A DNA stretch of 64,000 nt from Streptomyces poonensis (GTDB taxonomy: Bacteria > Actinomycetota > Actinomycetes > Streptomycetales > Streptomycetaceae): assembly GCF_014650915.1 (NCBI RefSeq), contig NZ_BMVW01000006.1, positions 201,811-265,810 on the forward strand. Direction: 5' to 3'. Numbering within the stretch: position 1 is the stretch's first letter; each line of letters begins with the position of its first letter. Under the pieces are notes generated by a model. The model was not told the DNA's origin and did no database searches. It saw nothing but the letters and a program-made list of their open reading frames with translations. This document shows positions 25,369 to 32,647 of this stretch, one piece after another. The translations under genes and the position numbers were made by a program.

Positions 25369-25801
25369 ATATGCCGCTCGGTCGTTCGGTGATGTCGAAA
25401 GGTCGGCGTAGCGGCTTTGGGCTGGAGCTGATTTGGCGCGAGTGATCATGGCCCATTACGCTAGCCAGCGAATCGGGCAGGTCTGTGAGCCTGCCCGTTA
25501 GTGCCCGATTTTGGGCCATGATCTTCGAGGCTCGCGCCAAATTGGCTGCCTAAAGCCGTGGAGCCGACCGCCCCAGCCACAGAGGGTGTCTCCCACGTCA
25601 TACCCGCTGCCGCCGGCGCACCGCCGGGCGGGGCCGCTGCTGGCGAAGACAGAGCGGCGGCCCCGCCGAAAAGGCGGCGCGCACCCGCGCCGTGCGCGGG
25701 CTTGATTGATGTAGGGAAAGTCTTACCGCGATCGCGGTCTTGTGGCCGTGTCGCTCCTGCTGTTGCCATGGCGACGTTACGTTCGTGGAACAGGGGGAGC
25801 C
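25369..25801. other. 433-bp structured non-coding region of the AICE
   Basis: No gene is supported. Three kinds of structure crowd here: the nested inverted repeat at 25431-25542 (own entry), a GC-rich hairpin at 25627-25667 (15-bp arms, 14 pairs, 11-base loop), and a 12-bp palindrome CCGCGATCGCGG at 25726-25737. Such density suggests an origin function (single-strand origin or transfer locus) or a structured RNA rather than a plain promoter. Confidence 0.5.
25431..25542. repeat. nested multi-arm inverted repeat
   Basis: Four coaxial arms close on one centre: ATTTGGCGCGAG with CTCGCGCCAAAT (12 bp), GATCATGGCCCA with TGGGCCATGATC (12 bp), AATCGGGCA with TGCCCGATT (9 bp), and CGGGCAGG with CCTGCCCG (8 bp, loop TCTGTGAG). 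The inner two stems share bases, so alternative folds exist. It begins 62 bp after the kinase stop. Confidence 0.8.
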
Positions 25802-26653
25802 ATGGCCATGCATGAGCTGCAAGTCGTGCGCTGGAAGCGGTACGGGCATGATCGCCTTTACGCCAACCTTCCGGACGGTACGGCAGTTGGCTGGGCCGAC
25901 TGCAAGACAGGCGTGATCACGGTCTTGCGGGCCGAGTATCGCGAGCCGGTGACGGCCATACTGACTCAGTACTTAGCGGGCATCGTCCCGGTGCCGGCGT
26001 CGGCGGTGCCTGGTAGGCCGGTGTTGCCGCCCCTGACTGCGGCTGATGACCTCGCTTCCAACGCGCCGGGTGATGCTCTGCGCCCGCAGGTCGCTGCTGC
26101 CGGTGTGAGTGCTTGGGCGCGGGTGGTTGCCTGGCTACTACGGCGCCCGATTGAAGGGGACTCCTGGCGTAAAGGGCTGGCAGGAGAACAGCGTGTGGGG
26201 GCCGAACTCGATCGGTTGCGGCGCCAAGGGTGGCGAGTGCTGCACTCCATCCCGCTGCCGAGGGACGTAGATCTCGACCATCTCCTGGTTGGGCCCGGTG
26301 GAGTGTTCAGCATCAACACCAAGCACCATGCCAACAAGGCGGTATGGGTCGGCGACGATGCGGTGAAGGTCAACCATGGAGCACCTGAGCCCTATGCTCG
26401 CAAGAGTCGGGCTGAGGCTCGCCGCGTACAGCAAGTGCTTGAGCGCTACTGCGGCTTCCCTGTGCCGGTTGAGCCAGTGTTGGTCTTCGTCGGCGTCACC
26501 GACCTGAAGGTCGTGGCCACGCAGCTCACGGTAAGGGTGTATCGCGAACGGGAGGTTTCCGTGCTGGCCCCTCTCACCGGGGTGCTGACAGCAGACCAGA
26601 TCGAGCAGGTCTACAGCGTCGCCCGGCATCGGCAGGCATGGCAGGCGGCTTGA
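25802..26653 (+). CDS. NERD-domain (nuclease-related) protein with a TTA codon
   Basis: A 283-residue protein with a C-terminal NERD domain (about 135-245), a PD-(D/E)XK-like fold: GLAGEQRVGAELDRL, then VDLDHLLVGPGGVFSINTKH, where the acidic residue of the usual D/E-x-K is Asn (NTK), a form I recall from other streptomycete NERD proteins. The N-terminal about 60 residues form a separate small domain. ATG at 25802 (or 25808) follows CAGGGGGAG. Codon 58 is TTA, read only by the bldA tRNA-Leu in streptomycetes, so expression may be tied to development. Nuclease activity is uncertain. Confidence 0.82.
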   Translation: MAMHELQVVRWKRYGHDRLYANLPDGTAVGWADCKTGVITVLRAEYREPVTAILTQYLAGIVPVPASAVPGRPVLPPLTAADDLASNAPGDALRPQVAAAGVSAWARVVAWLLRRPIEGDSWRKGLAGEQRVGAELDRLRRQGWRVLHSIPLPRDVDLDHLLVGPGGVFSINTKHHANKAVWVGDDAVKVNHGAPEPYARKSRAEARRVQQVLERYCGFPVPVEPVLVFVGVTDLKVVATQLTVRVYREREVSVLAPLTGVLTADQIEQVYSVARHRQAWQAA

Positions 26654-26664
26654 GCCGTGAGTCG

Positions 26665-26857
26665 TCAGGCTTCGATGAGCTTGCGGCCGTCGTGGCTGCG
26701 TACGTGCGGGCCGTTCCCGTCCAGGGCATCCAGCAGGCGAATCGCGAAGACCTCGGACATACGCTCGCTGACCTCCTCGGGCGTGAGCCAGGCGACCGCG
26801 GTGGACTCGCTCGACGTGCGCTCGGTGCCCCCCGAGGGCTTGCAGCGGAAGACTCGG
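26665..26857 (-). pseudogene. NUDIX hydrolase gene fragment (3' end only)
   Basis: Reading leftward from about 26857, the frame gives GRVFRCKPSGGTERTSSES, then TAVAWLTPEEVSERMSEVFA and a tail ending SHDGRKLIEA before the stop at 26665. This is the C-terminal part of the NUDIX protein that accompanies the pra/kor regulators in pSAM2-type elements. The NUDIX box itself and all upstream codons are missing; the sequence runs directly into traSA on the other strand. It is a remnant left by a deletion. Confidence 0.75.
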
Positions 26858-26942
26858 CCTGGTCCTGCGGATCAAGCTGCGTCCCGGGCAGGACGCCTTC
26901 GACGTCTCCGCCGCCACGGACCGGCTCCGCCACTCCTTCGGC

Positions 26943-27950
26943 ATGTACGGCGTGACCTCGCGGGAGATCCGCTCCGGCGTGGTCGAGATCCGGATGACCG
27001 GCTACGACGTGCTCAAGCGGGTGCAGATGCCCGCCCAGCTCGACACCGCCCCGATGCGGGTCCCGGTCGCCCTGCGGGAAGACGGCTCCGTCCACTACCG
27101 CGACTACCGGGCCGTCCCGCATGGCCTGACGCTAGGCGCCACGGAGTCGGGCAAGTCCGTCTATCAGCGCAACCTCGTCGCCGGGCTGGCGCCGATGGAT
27201 GTCGCGCTGGTCGGCATCGACTGCAAGCAGGGCGTGGAGCTGTTCCCGCTGGCCCGGCGGTTCTCCGCGCTCGCCGACAACCCCGACACCGCCCTGGAAC
27301 TGCTGGAAGTCCTGGTGGCGCACATGGAGGAGGTCTACCAGCTCATCCGCGCCCAGCAGCGCATCAGCATCACCACCCCGGACGAGGAGATCGCCGCCGA
27401 CATCTGGGACCTGCCCGCCGACGTCCGCCCCGTGCCGGTCGTGGTCCTGGTCGACGAGGTCGCCGAGCTCGCCCTGTTCGCCACCAAGGACGAGGAGAAG
27501 CGACGGGACCGGATCGTCACCGCCCTGGTCCGCCTCGCCCAGCTCGGCCGCGCCGCCGGCATCTACCTCGAAATCTGCGGACAGCGCTTCGGCGCCGAAC
27601 TCGGCAAGAGCATCACCATGCTCCGCTCCCAGCTCAGCGGCCGTACCGCCCACCGCGTCAACGACGAGACCTCCGCCAACATGGCCTTCGGCGACATCTC
27701 TCCGGACGCCGTCCTCGCCGCCGTCCAGATCCCCACCGACATGCGCGGCGTCGCCATCGCCGGTGACTCCTCCGGCGGCTGGGCCCGCATCCGCGCCCCG
27801 CACACCTCACTGCGCCAGGCCGTGAACATCTGCAACAAGCACGCCGACCGCGTCCCGGACCTGCCCGCGCTGGAGCCCTTCCGGCCAGCGGTTGCTCCGC
27901 TGCCCTCGGCCCGGGTGCCGCTGACCAAGACGGCTCCCGTCACCGCCTGA
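26943..27950 (+). CDS. traSA: TraSA-like FtsK/SpoIIIE DNA translocase, N-terminally truncated
   Basis: The motor domain of the conjugative DNA pump that moves double-stranded DNA between mycelia. Walker A is GATESGKS (residues 65-72), Walker B is VVVLVDEVAEL near 165, and LSGRTAHRVNDETSANMAFG is a typical FtsK-family segment. The frame is open back to 26787 and family-like sequence (GLVLRIKLRPGQ, AATDRLRHSFG) precedes the first ATG, without a start codon or ribosome site. The N-terminal membrane helices of longer homologues are absent. The original pSAM2 TraSA was described at about 306 residues, so a functional short form cannot be excluded. Confidence 0.78.
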   Translation: MYGVTSREIRSGVVEIRMTGYDVLKRVQMPAQLDTAPMRVPVALREDGSVHYRDYRAVPHGLTLGATESGKSVYQRNLVAGLAPMDVALVGIDCKQGVELFPLARRFSALADNPDTALELLEVLVAHMEEVYQLIRAQQRISITTPDEEIAADIWDLPADVRPVPVVVLVDEVAELALFATKDEEKRRDRIVTALVRLAQLGRAAGIYLEICGQRFGAELGKSITMLRSQLSGRTAHRVNDETSANMAFGDISPDAVLAAVQIPTDMRGVAIAGDSSGGWARIRAPHTSLRQAVNICNKHADRVPDLPALEPFRPAVAPLPSARVPLTKTAPVTA

Positions 27951-28033
27951 CCTTCCCGCCTCCTCGGTCGGCGCGACCGCCCTTCGCGCCAGGTCCCTAC
28001 CCCCTCCATGCCTCATCCCAGGAAGGAGCCACG

Positions 28034-28750
28034 ATGACCCGCCCCGCTCTCCGCGTCGACGCCGTACTCGTCCAGGCCGTCATCGCCGGGGCCCTGTCCT
28101 TCGCCCACCTGCATGACCTCGCCGCCGCTGCCGGACAGGACGGCTGGAAAGCCTGGGCCTACCCGATCAGCGTCGACCTGCTCCTGGTCGCCTCCTGGCG
28201 GCGGCTCCGCGTCGACGGCCCGTCCCGGCTGGCCTGGTGCTGGTTCGTGATCGCCCTGTGCGCCTCGCTCGGCGCCAACGTCGCCACCGCCGGACTCCTC
28301 GACCTCGACCAGGTCCCGGCCTGGCTGCGCATCCTCGTCGCTGCCTGGCCCGCGCTTGCCTTCATGGGAGGCACCCTCCTCGCCCACACACCCGCCCCGA
28401 ACCGGGCGCCGGAACCGCCGGCACCTCCCGCCCCGATCCCCACACCCGACATCAACTCCGCCCCTGAGCCGGTCGCCTCGCCCGGGCCTGACGACATCCC
28501 GGCCGCGGTGACCGAAGCCGAGAAGACTCCGGCGCTTCCCGCCGCTGAGCTCGACCCGGCCCCGGAACCCGCCCCGGCTCCGCCCGCTGCCCCGGCTCCG
28601 CCGGTCCCGGCCGCGCTCGTCGACCACGCCCGCAAGGTCGCCGACGACCACCGCGCCCGCACTGGCTTCCCGATCGACACCGACACCCTCCGCGCCCGGC
28701 TCGGCGTCCCGCCGCAGCTCGCCGCCGCCATCGCCGCCCAGCTCACCTGA
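28034..28750 (+). CDS. Spd-type spread protein, DUF2637 family
   Basis: A 238-residue membrane protein of the DUF2637/SpdB type, which takes part in intramycelial spread of conjugative elements. Three to four hydrophobic segments occupy the first 120 residues (VIAGALSFAHLHDLAAAAG, WAYPISVDLLLVASW, WFVIALCASLGANVATAG, ILVAAWPALAFMGGTLLA), then a Pro/Ala-rich linker of about 70 residues and a helical tail (LRARLGVPPQLAAAIAAQL). GGAAGGAG precedes the ATG. First of a tight run of small transfer genes. Confidence 0.88.
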   Translation: MTRPALRVDAVLVQAVIAGALSFAHLHDLAAAAGQDGWKAWAYPISVDLLLVASWRRLRVDGPSRLAWCWFVIALCASLGANVATAGLLDLDQVPAWLRILVAAWPALAFMGGTLLAHTPAPNRAPEPPAPPAPIPTPDINSAPEPVASPGPDDIPAAVTEAEKTPALPAAELDPAPEPAPAPPAAPAPPVPAALVDHARKVADDHRARTGFPIDTDTLRARLGVPPQLAAAIAAQLT

Positions 28751-28771
28751 TCCGGAAGGAGCACCACCGCC

Positions 28772-28963
28772 ATGCCCGCTCGTGACCACTTCCACTCCGT
28801 GATGCGGATCGGCCCCGTGCAGATCGGCACCCACCGCGACCGCCACGGCCGCACCAAGCACGCCGCCGTGTGCACCTCCGACCGCTGCGGCTGGTCCGCC
28901 GACTACTCCAGCCAGTCCGCCGCCCAGCTCGCCGCCCGCACCCACCGCTGCGCCGCCCGCTAG
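28772..28963 (+). CDS. small mobile-element transfer protein
   Basis: A 63-residue basic protein with His/Cys pairs (VCTSDRCGWSADYSSQSAA, ending THRCAAR) that resembles the small transfer proteins placed between spdB and repSA in pSAM2-like elements. CGGAAGGAG lies upstream of the ATG. The paired Cys and His suggest a metal site; role is inferred from context only. Confidence 0.75.
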   Translation: MPARDHFHSVMRIGPVQIGTHRDRHGRTKHAAVCTSDRCGWSADYSSQSAAQLAARTHRCAAR

Positions 28964-28971
28964 GAGACCCC

Positions 28972-29127
28972 GTGGACGTCCCGCTCTGGCTCGCCCTGAT
29001 CGTCGTCGGCTGGCTCGGCTGCAAGCTCATCCGCCCGCCGCTCTGGCTCGTCCTGGTGCTCCTCCTCGGTGGCTACCTCATCGCGGACAGCCTTCTCGCC
29101 CCGGTCATCGACACCGCCATCAAGTAG
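28972..29127 (+). CDS. 51-residue Spd-type small membrane protein
   Basis: A very short gene starting at GTG 28972, nine bases after the previous stop, with AGGAG in between. The product is almost wholly hydrophobic: LWLALIVVGWLGCKL and LWLVLVLLLGGYLIADSLL form two transmembrane helices. Size and place match the small Spd proteins of AICEs. Confidence 0.75.
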   Translation: MDVPLWLALIVVGWLGCKLIRPPLWLVLVLLLGGYLIADSLLAPVIDTAIK

Positions 29128-29138
29128 GGAGACCCGCC

Positions 29139-29465
29139 ATGCTCCGCCCCAAGGTCCCGAGCAACCCGATGCCGACCGCCCGCGTCACCCCGCCCGCCGT
29201 CGTGGAGCCGACCACTGTCGTCCAGCACCCGGCGGCCCCCGCGCCGGCCCCGGTCGCCCCGGCCGCGGCGGCTTCGGCCCGGCCCACCGTCCAGCTCACC
29301 CCCGGCGCCGTCGTCGCGCTCGTCGGGGGCGGCACGGCCGTGGTCCTGGTCGTCGGCGCCGTCCTGGTCTCGATGCTCCTCGCGGTCGCCGTCACGGGCG
29401 CCTCGGTCGCCGTCTGCGCCTTGGTAATCCGCTCGCTCGTCACCACCGACGCCAAGCGTCGCTGA
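29139..29465 (+). CDS. SpdD-like spread protein
   Basis: A 108-residue protein with a Pro/Ala/Thr-rich first half (PAVVEPTTVVQHPAAPAPAP) and two closely spaced transmembrane helices (AVVALVGGGTAVVLVVGAVL, LLAVAVTGASVAVCALVIRS), the composition of SpdD. AGGGAG precedes the ATG, 11 bases after the previous stop. It probably acts with TraSA in intramycelial plasmid spread. Confidence 0.82.
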   Translation: MLRPKVPSNPMPTARVTPPAVVEPTTVVQHPAAPAPAPVAPAAAASARPTVQLTPGAVVALVGGGTAVVLVVGAVLVSMLLAVAVTGASVAVCALVIRSLVTTDAKRR

Positions 29466-29555
29466 CCGGCCCCCGGGCGGCCTCGATACCGCCAAGCATC
29501 CGCCGCCCGGGCGCCGTGCCCCTGTCCGATCTCGCAACCGGAAGGAACCTCCAGC

Positions 29556-29744
29556 ATGGCCCACCGCCCGACACCCGCGCCCCGCATCTGCCCGAACTGC
29601 GACGGCTTCGCCTCCGCCGCCATCACCACCGGCGGCCGCGACGCCCACGGCCACCTGCGCACCATCACCGCCGACTGCCGGTCCTGCCACGGCACCGGAA
29701 CCGTCCGCCGCCCCGCCCGCGCCCAGGACGGTGCACGTGCCTGA
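29556..29744 (+). CDS. small zinc-ribbon protein of the AICE
   Basis: A 62-residue protein with two Cys-x2-Cys knuckles (CPNCDGFAS and CRSCHGTGTV), the second matching the CxxCxGxG pattern of DnaJ zinc fingers. CGGAAGGAAC lies before the ATG. It overlaps repSA by 14 bp, so the two are translationally linked; it may help RepSA or transfer. Confidence 0.75.
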   Translation: MAHRPTPAPRICPNCDGFASAAITTGGRDAHGHLRTITADCRSCHGTGTVRRPARAQDGARA

Positions 29745-31116
29745 CCTGCTCGACGACCCGACCACCCTCGGCGACCTGCTGAGGGTGGCTTCGGCTGACG
29801 ACTACGACCGCTGGCACGAGCAGATCCGCCGCACCGGCGGCTGCGCCGACCCCATCCACCTCACTGGTTGGACCCTGGCCAAGGACAAGGTGACCGGCGA
29901 GACGCTGCGCCACTACACCACCGAGAGCGAGTCGGGCGGGCGGCTCCGCGTGGCCTGTGGGAACCGCCGCGCCTCCCGCTGCCCGGCCTGCGCCTGGACG
30001 TACGCGGGCGACACCTACCACCTCATCCGCGCCGGACTCGCCGGGGACGACCGCCGGGACATCCCCGCCAGCGTCCGCGACCACCCGCGTGTCTTCGCCA
30101 CCCTGACCGCCCCGTCCTTCGGCCCGGTGCACAACCGACCCGACCGAGGCGTCTGCCGCTGCGGCCTCCGCCATCCGGCCGACGACCCCATCCTGGGCAC
30201 CGCCCTGGACCCGGCCACCTACGACTACGCGGGCGCCGTGCTGTTCAACAACCACGCCGGACAGCTCTGGCAGCGCTTCACCAACCGGCTCCGCCGCGAG
30301 ATCGCTGCCCGCGCCGGCCTTTCCCAACGGGAGCTGAAGGAGGCCGCCCGCATCTCGTACGGCAAGGTCGCCGAGTTCCAGAAGCGCGGCGCCATCCACT
30401 TCCATGCCGTGATCCGCATCGACGGCCCGGACGGTCCCGACACTCCGCCGCCCTCCTGGGCCACCGTGCAGCTCCTCGACGACGCGATCCGGGCCGCCGT
30501 CGCGCACTCCTACACGTCCGTCTCGGTCCCGGCTGCCGAGGAGCAGCCCGCCCGTACCTTCCGCTGGGGCAGACAGCTCGACGTCCGCCCGGTGAAGGCG
30601 TTCGGTGACGGCTCCGAGATCACCGAACAGGCCGTGGCCTCCTACGTCGCCAAGTACGCCACCAAGGCCGCCGAGAACACCGGCACCCTCGATCGCCGCA
30701 TCGGGGAGCTCTCCGAGCTCGACCGCCACGGCGTGCCCGACCACACCCGCCGCCTGATCGAAGCGTGCAAGCGGCTGGACCCGGTCTATCCCGACCGGCG
30801 GCTGTGGGCCTGGGCACACATGCTCGGCTTCCGCGGCCACTTCTCGAGCAAGTCCCGCCGCTACTCCACCACCCTCGGCGAACTGCGCCAGGCCAGAGCC
30901 GACTACCGCGCTGCCCAGGAACGCGACGCCCTCGGCTTGGACGACGTCGAGCCGGACACCGTGCTCGTCCTCGCCGACTGGCAGTACGCCGGCCACGGCC
31001 ACACCCCTGGCGAATCCGCCCTCGCGGCCACCATCTACCGCGATATCCAGCTCAACCGCGAAACCGCCCGCGAAGCCCTACGCGATCAACTCGCCCAGGA
31101 AGGAGCCGCAGCATGA
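29731..31116 (+). CDS. repSA: rolling-circle replication initiator RepSA
   Basis: A 461-residue HUH-type initiator that nicks the double-strand origin to start rolling-circle replication of the excised element. Motif 1 is VFATLTAPSFG, the HUH metal motif is HFHAVIRIDG with His223 and His225, and the nicking tyrosine lies in SYVAKYATK (Y304/Y309). An N-terminal Cys cluster (CGNRRASRCPACAW) and later CRCGLRH suggest zinc binding. GTG at 29731 lies inside the preceding gene; GTG at 29737 is an alternative. The stop overlaps xis (ATGA). Confidence 0.92.
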   Translation: MHVPDLLDDPTTLGDLLRVASADDYDRWHEQIRRTGGCADPIHLTGWTLAKDKVTGETLRHYTTESESGGRLRVACGNRRASRCPACAWTYAGDTYHLIRAGLAGDDRRDIPASVRDHPRVFATLTAPSFGPVHNRPDRGVCRCGLRHPADDPILGTALDPATYDYAGAVLFNNHAGQLWQRFTNRLRREIAARAGLSQRELKEAARISYGKVAEFQKRGAIHFHAVIRIDGPDGPDTPPPSWATVQLLDDAIRAAVAHSYTSVSVPAAEEQPARTFRWGRQLDVRPVKAFGDGSEITEQAVASYVAKYATKAAENTGTLDRRIGELSELDRHGVPDHTRRLIEACKRLDPVYPDRRLWAWAHMLGFRGHFSSKSRRYSTTLGELRQARADYRAAQERDALGLDDVEPDTVLVLADWQYAGHGHTPGESALAATIYRDIQLNRETAREALRDQLAQEGAAA

Positions 31117-31301
31117 CCACCGCAACTACCGAGCTGCTGACCGTGCCGGAAGTCATGGCGCGGCTCAAGCTCGGACGCTCGAAGGTCTACGACCTGATCC
31201 GCACCCGTCGGTTGGCCTCCCTCAAGATCGATGGTGCTCGTCGCATCCCTGCCGACTCCGTGCGCGACTTCATCCGGGCCCAGCTGGGAGAAGCCGCCTG
31301 A
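31113..31301 (+). CDS. xis: excisionase (Xis), MerR/helix-turn-helix-17 type
   Basis: A 62-residue DNA-binding protein with the winged helix LLTVPEVMARLKLGRSKVYD followed by LIRTRRLASLKIDGARRIP, the standard recombination-directionality factor of AICEs. It starts within the repSA stop (ATGA) and its own stop overlaps the int start (TGATG), so the three are made in sequence from one message. GGAAGGAG lies 12 bases upstream. Confidence 0.9.
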   Translation: MTTATTELLTVPEVMARLKLGRSKVYDLIRTRRLASLKIDGARRIPADSVRDFIRAQLGEAA

Positions 31302-32467
31302 TGACCAAGCGTCGAAGCCGCGGGGACGGCGGGCTGCACTGGGACGAGAGGAGGCAACGCTGGATCGCTACGGCGAACCTCGGCTTCGATCCCAGCGGCA
31401 AGCGGATCGTCCGGCGGGGGAGTGGCAAGACCAAGACGGAGGCGAAGAACAAGCTCAAAGAGGTGTTGCGGGACTACGAAGACGGCCTCGCCATCGCCCC
31501 CACCGGCTACACCGTCGCCGACGCCGTGAACGACTGGCTCGCCTACGGCTTGGCGGGCCGCGACCCGCGCACGGTCGAGACCTGCACCACCCTGAGCCAG
31601 AAGCACGTCATTCCGTCCCTCGGAGCACGGAAGCTGCGGGACCTGAGCGCGGAAGACGTCGACCGCTGGCTGGCGGCCAAGGCGCAGACGCTCAGTACGC
31701 GCACCCTCCAGGCGCTCCACTCCTGCCTGAACCGCTCGGTCAAGCGGGCCATGGCGCGGGACAAGGTGAAGCGCAACGTCGTCGAGCTGTGCTCCGTGCC
31801 CCAAGGCCAGGCGGGCCGCCCGTCCAAGGCGCTCACCTTCGCCCAGGCCGAGGCGGTGCTAAAGGCGGCTGAGGGCTCCTCGATGCACGCGTACATCGTT
31901 GTAGCCCTGCTGACCGGCGCGCGTACTGAGGAGCTGCGGGCGCTCACCTGGGACCACGTCTTCCTCAAGGGCCAGCCGGATGCCGATCCGCCGCAGCCTC
32001 CGCACATCGCGGTGTGGCGCTCGGTCCGGCGCGGCGGGGACACGAAGACCCGTAAGTCCCGGCGCACGCTCGCCCTGCCGGCGCGCTGCGTGGAGGTCCT
32101 CTGGCAGCACTTCGAGGACCAGGGTTGGGAACGGCTCGCCGCTGGCGACCAGTGGGAGGAACACGGCCTCGTATTCTCGTCGGCCGTGGGCAAGCCGCTC
32201 GAAGCCACGAACGTACGGCGGGCCTTCCGCCAGGCGCTCAAGGACGCTGAGGGAGTCAACGCCGACGAGTGGACGCCCCGGAAGCTCCGGCACAGCTTCG
32301 TGTCGCTGCTCTCGGACCGTGGCGTCCCGCTGGAGGAGATCTCCCGGCTCGTCGGCCACTCGGGTACGGCCGTGACCGAGGAGGTCTACCGGAAGCAGAT
32401 CCGCCCTGTGATCCAGACCGGCGCCGTGGTCATGGACGGCATCTTCAAGCGGGCCCCGGAGCGGTAG
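31301..32467 (+). CDS. int: tyrosine-family site-specific integrase
   Basis: A 388-residue tyrosine recombinase that inserts and, with Xis, excises the element at tRNA-Pro. It has an N-terminal arm-binding AP2-like part (GGLHWDERRQRWIATANLGF), a SAM-like core-binding domain (about 65-165) and the catalytic domain with Arg208 (GARTEELRALTW), Arg330-His331 (KLRHSFVSLL), His353 (LVGHSG) and nucleophile Tyr363 (EEVYRKQI). The stop is 75 bp before attR. Confidence 0.95.
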   Translation: MTKRRSRGDGGLHWDERRQRWIATANLGFDPSGKRIVRRGSGKTKTEAKNKLKEVLRDYEDGLAIAPTGYTVADAVNDWLAYGLAGRDPRTVETCTTLSQKHVIPSLGARKLRDLSAEDVDRWLAAKAQTLSTRTLQALHSCLNRSVKRAMARDKVKRNVVELCSVPQGQAGRPSKALTFAQAEAVLKAAEGSSMHAYIVVALLTGARTEELRALTWDHVFLKGQPDADPPQPPHIAVWRSVRRGGDTKTRKSRRTLALPARCVEVLWQHFEDQGWERLAAGDQWEEHGLVFSSAVGKPLEATNVRRAFRQALKDAEGVNADEWTPRKLRHSFVSLLSDRGVPLEEISRLVGHSGTAVTEEVYRKQIRPVIQTGAVVMDGIFKRAPER

Positions 32468-32483
32468 TCACGCAGATAGACAC
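32467..32483. repeat. right copy of the 17-bp arm-type repeat
   Basis: GTCACGCAGATAGACAC, overlapping the int stop codon, matches 23581-23597 at 16 of 17 positions in the same orientation. Confidence 0.65.
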
Positions 32484-32493
32484 GCACACCAAA

Positions 32494-32533
32494 CAGGTCA
32501 GCCAGTTACTGATATCAGTAACTGGCTGACCTG
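32494..32533. terminator. perfect 40-bp palindrome between int and attR
   Basis: Two 20-bp arms (CAGGTCAGCCAGTTACTGAT and its complement) meet with no spacer at 32513/32514. As RNA it would end int from the left and tRNA-Pro from the right, replacing the host terminator that integration moved to the far side (23398-23433). Confidence 0.8.
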
Positions 32534-32542
32534 CTGTTTCTC

Positions 32543-32586
32543 TGTCGGGGTGGCGGGATTTGAACCCACGACCTCTTCGTCCCGAA
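32543..32586. repeat. attR: 44-bp repeat within tRNA-Pro
   Basis: Right attachment site; identical to 23439-23482. It lies in the 3' half of the intact tRNA gene, so the tRNA stays functional after integration. Confidence 0.93.
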
Positions 32587-32618
32587 CGAAGCGCGCTGCC
32601 AAGCTGCGCTACACCCCG
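32545..32618 (-). tRNA. tRNA-Pro (anticodon CGG)
   Basis: A 74-nt cloverleaf without encoded CCA. Acceptor arms CGGGGTG and CACCCCG, D-arm GCGCAGCTTGGCAGCGC, anticodon loop TTCGGGA (CGG, reading CCG proline codons), T-arm GTGGGTTCAAATCCCGC, discriminator A. It is the integration site of the AICE. Confidence 0.96.
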
Positions 32619-32647
32619 ATCGTCGCTGCTCGTCGCGGCGACGTCGT

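Larger units (their letters stand above)
23439..32586. mobile_element. pSAM2-type actinomycete integrative and conjugative element (AICE) in tRNA-Pro
   Basis: A 9.1-kb element bounded by a 44-bp direct repeat of the tRNA-Pro 3' half (23439-23482 and 32543-32586). Genes from the right end inward: int, xis, repSA, five small spread/transfer genes, traSA (N-terminally truncated), a NUDIX fragment, a NERD protein, an orphan kinase and an 85-residue orphan. Int, Xis and RepSA are fused into one translational unit by overlaps. pSAM2 itself also uses a tRNA-Pro. No KorSA (GntR) or Pra regulator is found, so the element is probably a deletion derivative that may still excise and replicate. Confidence 0.92.
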
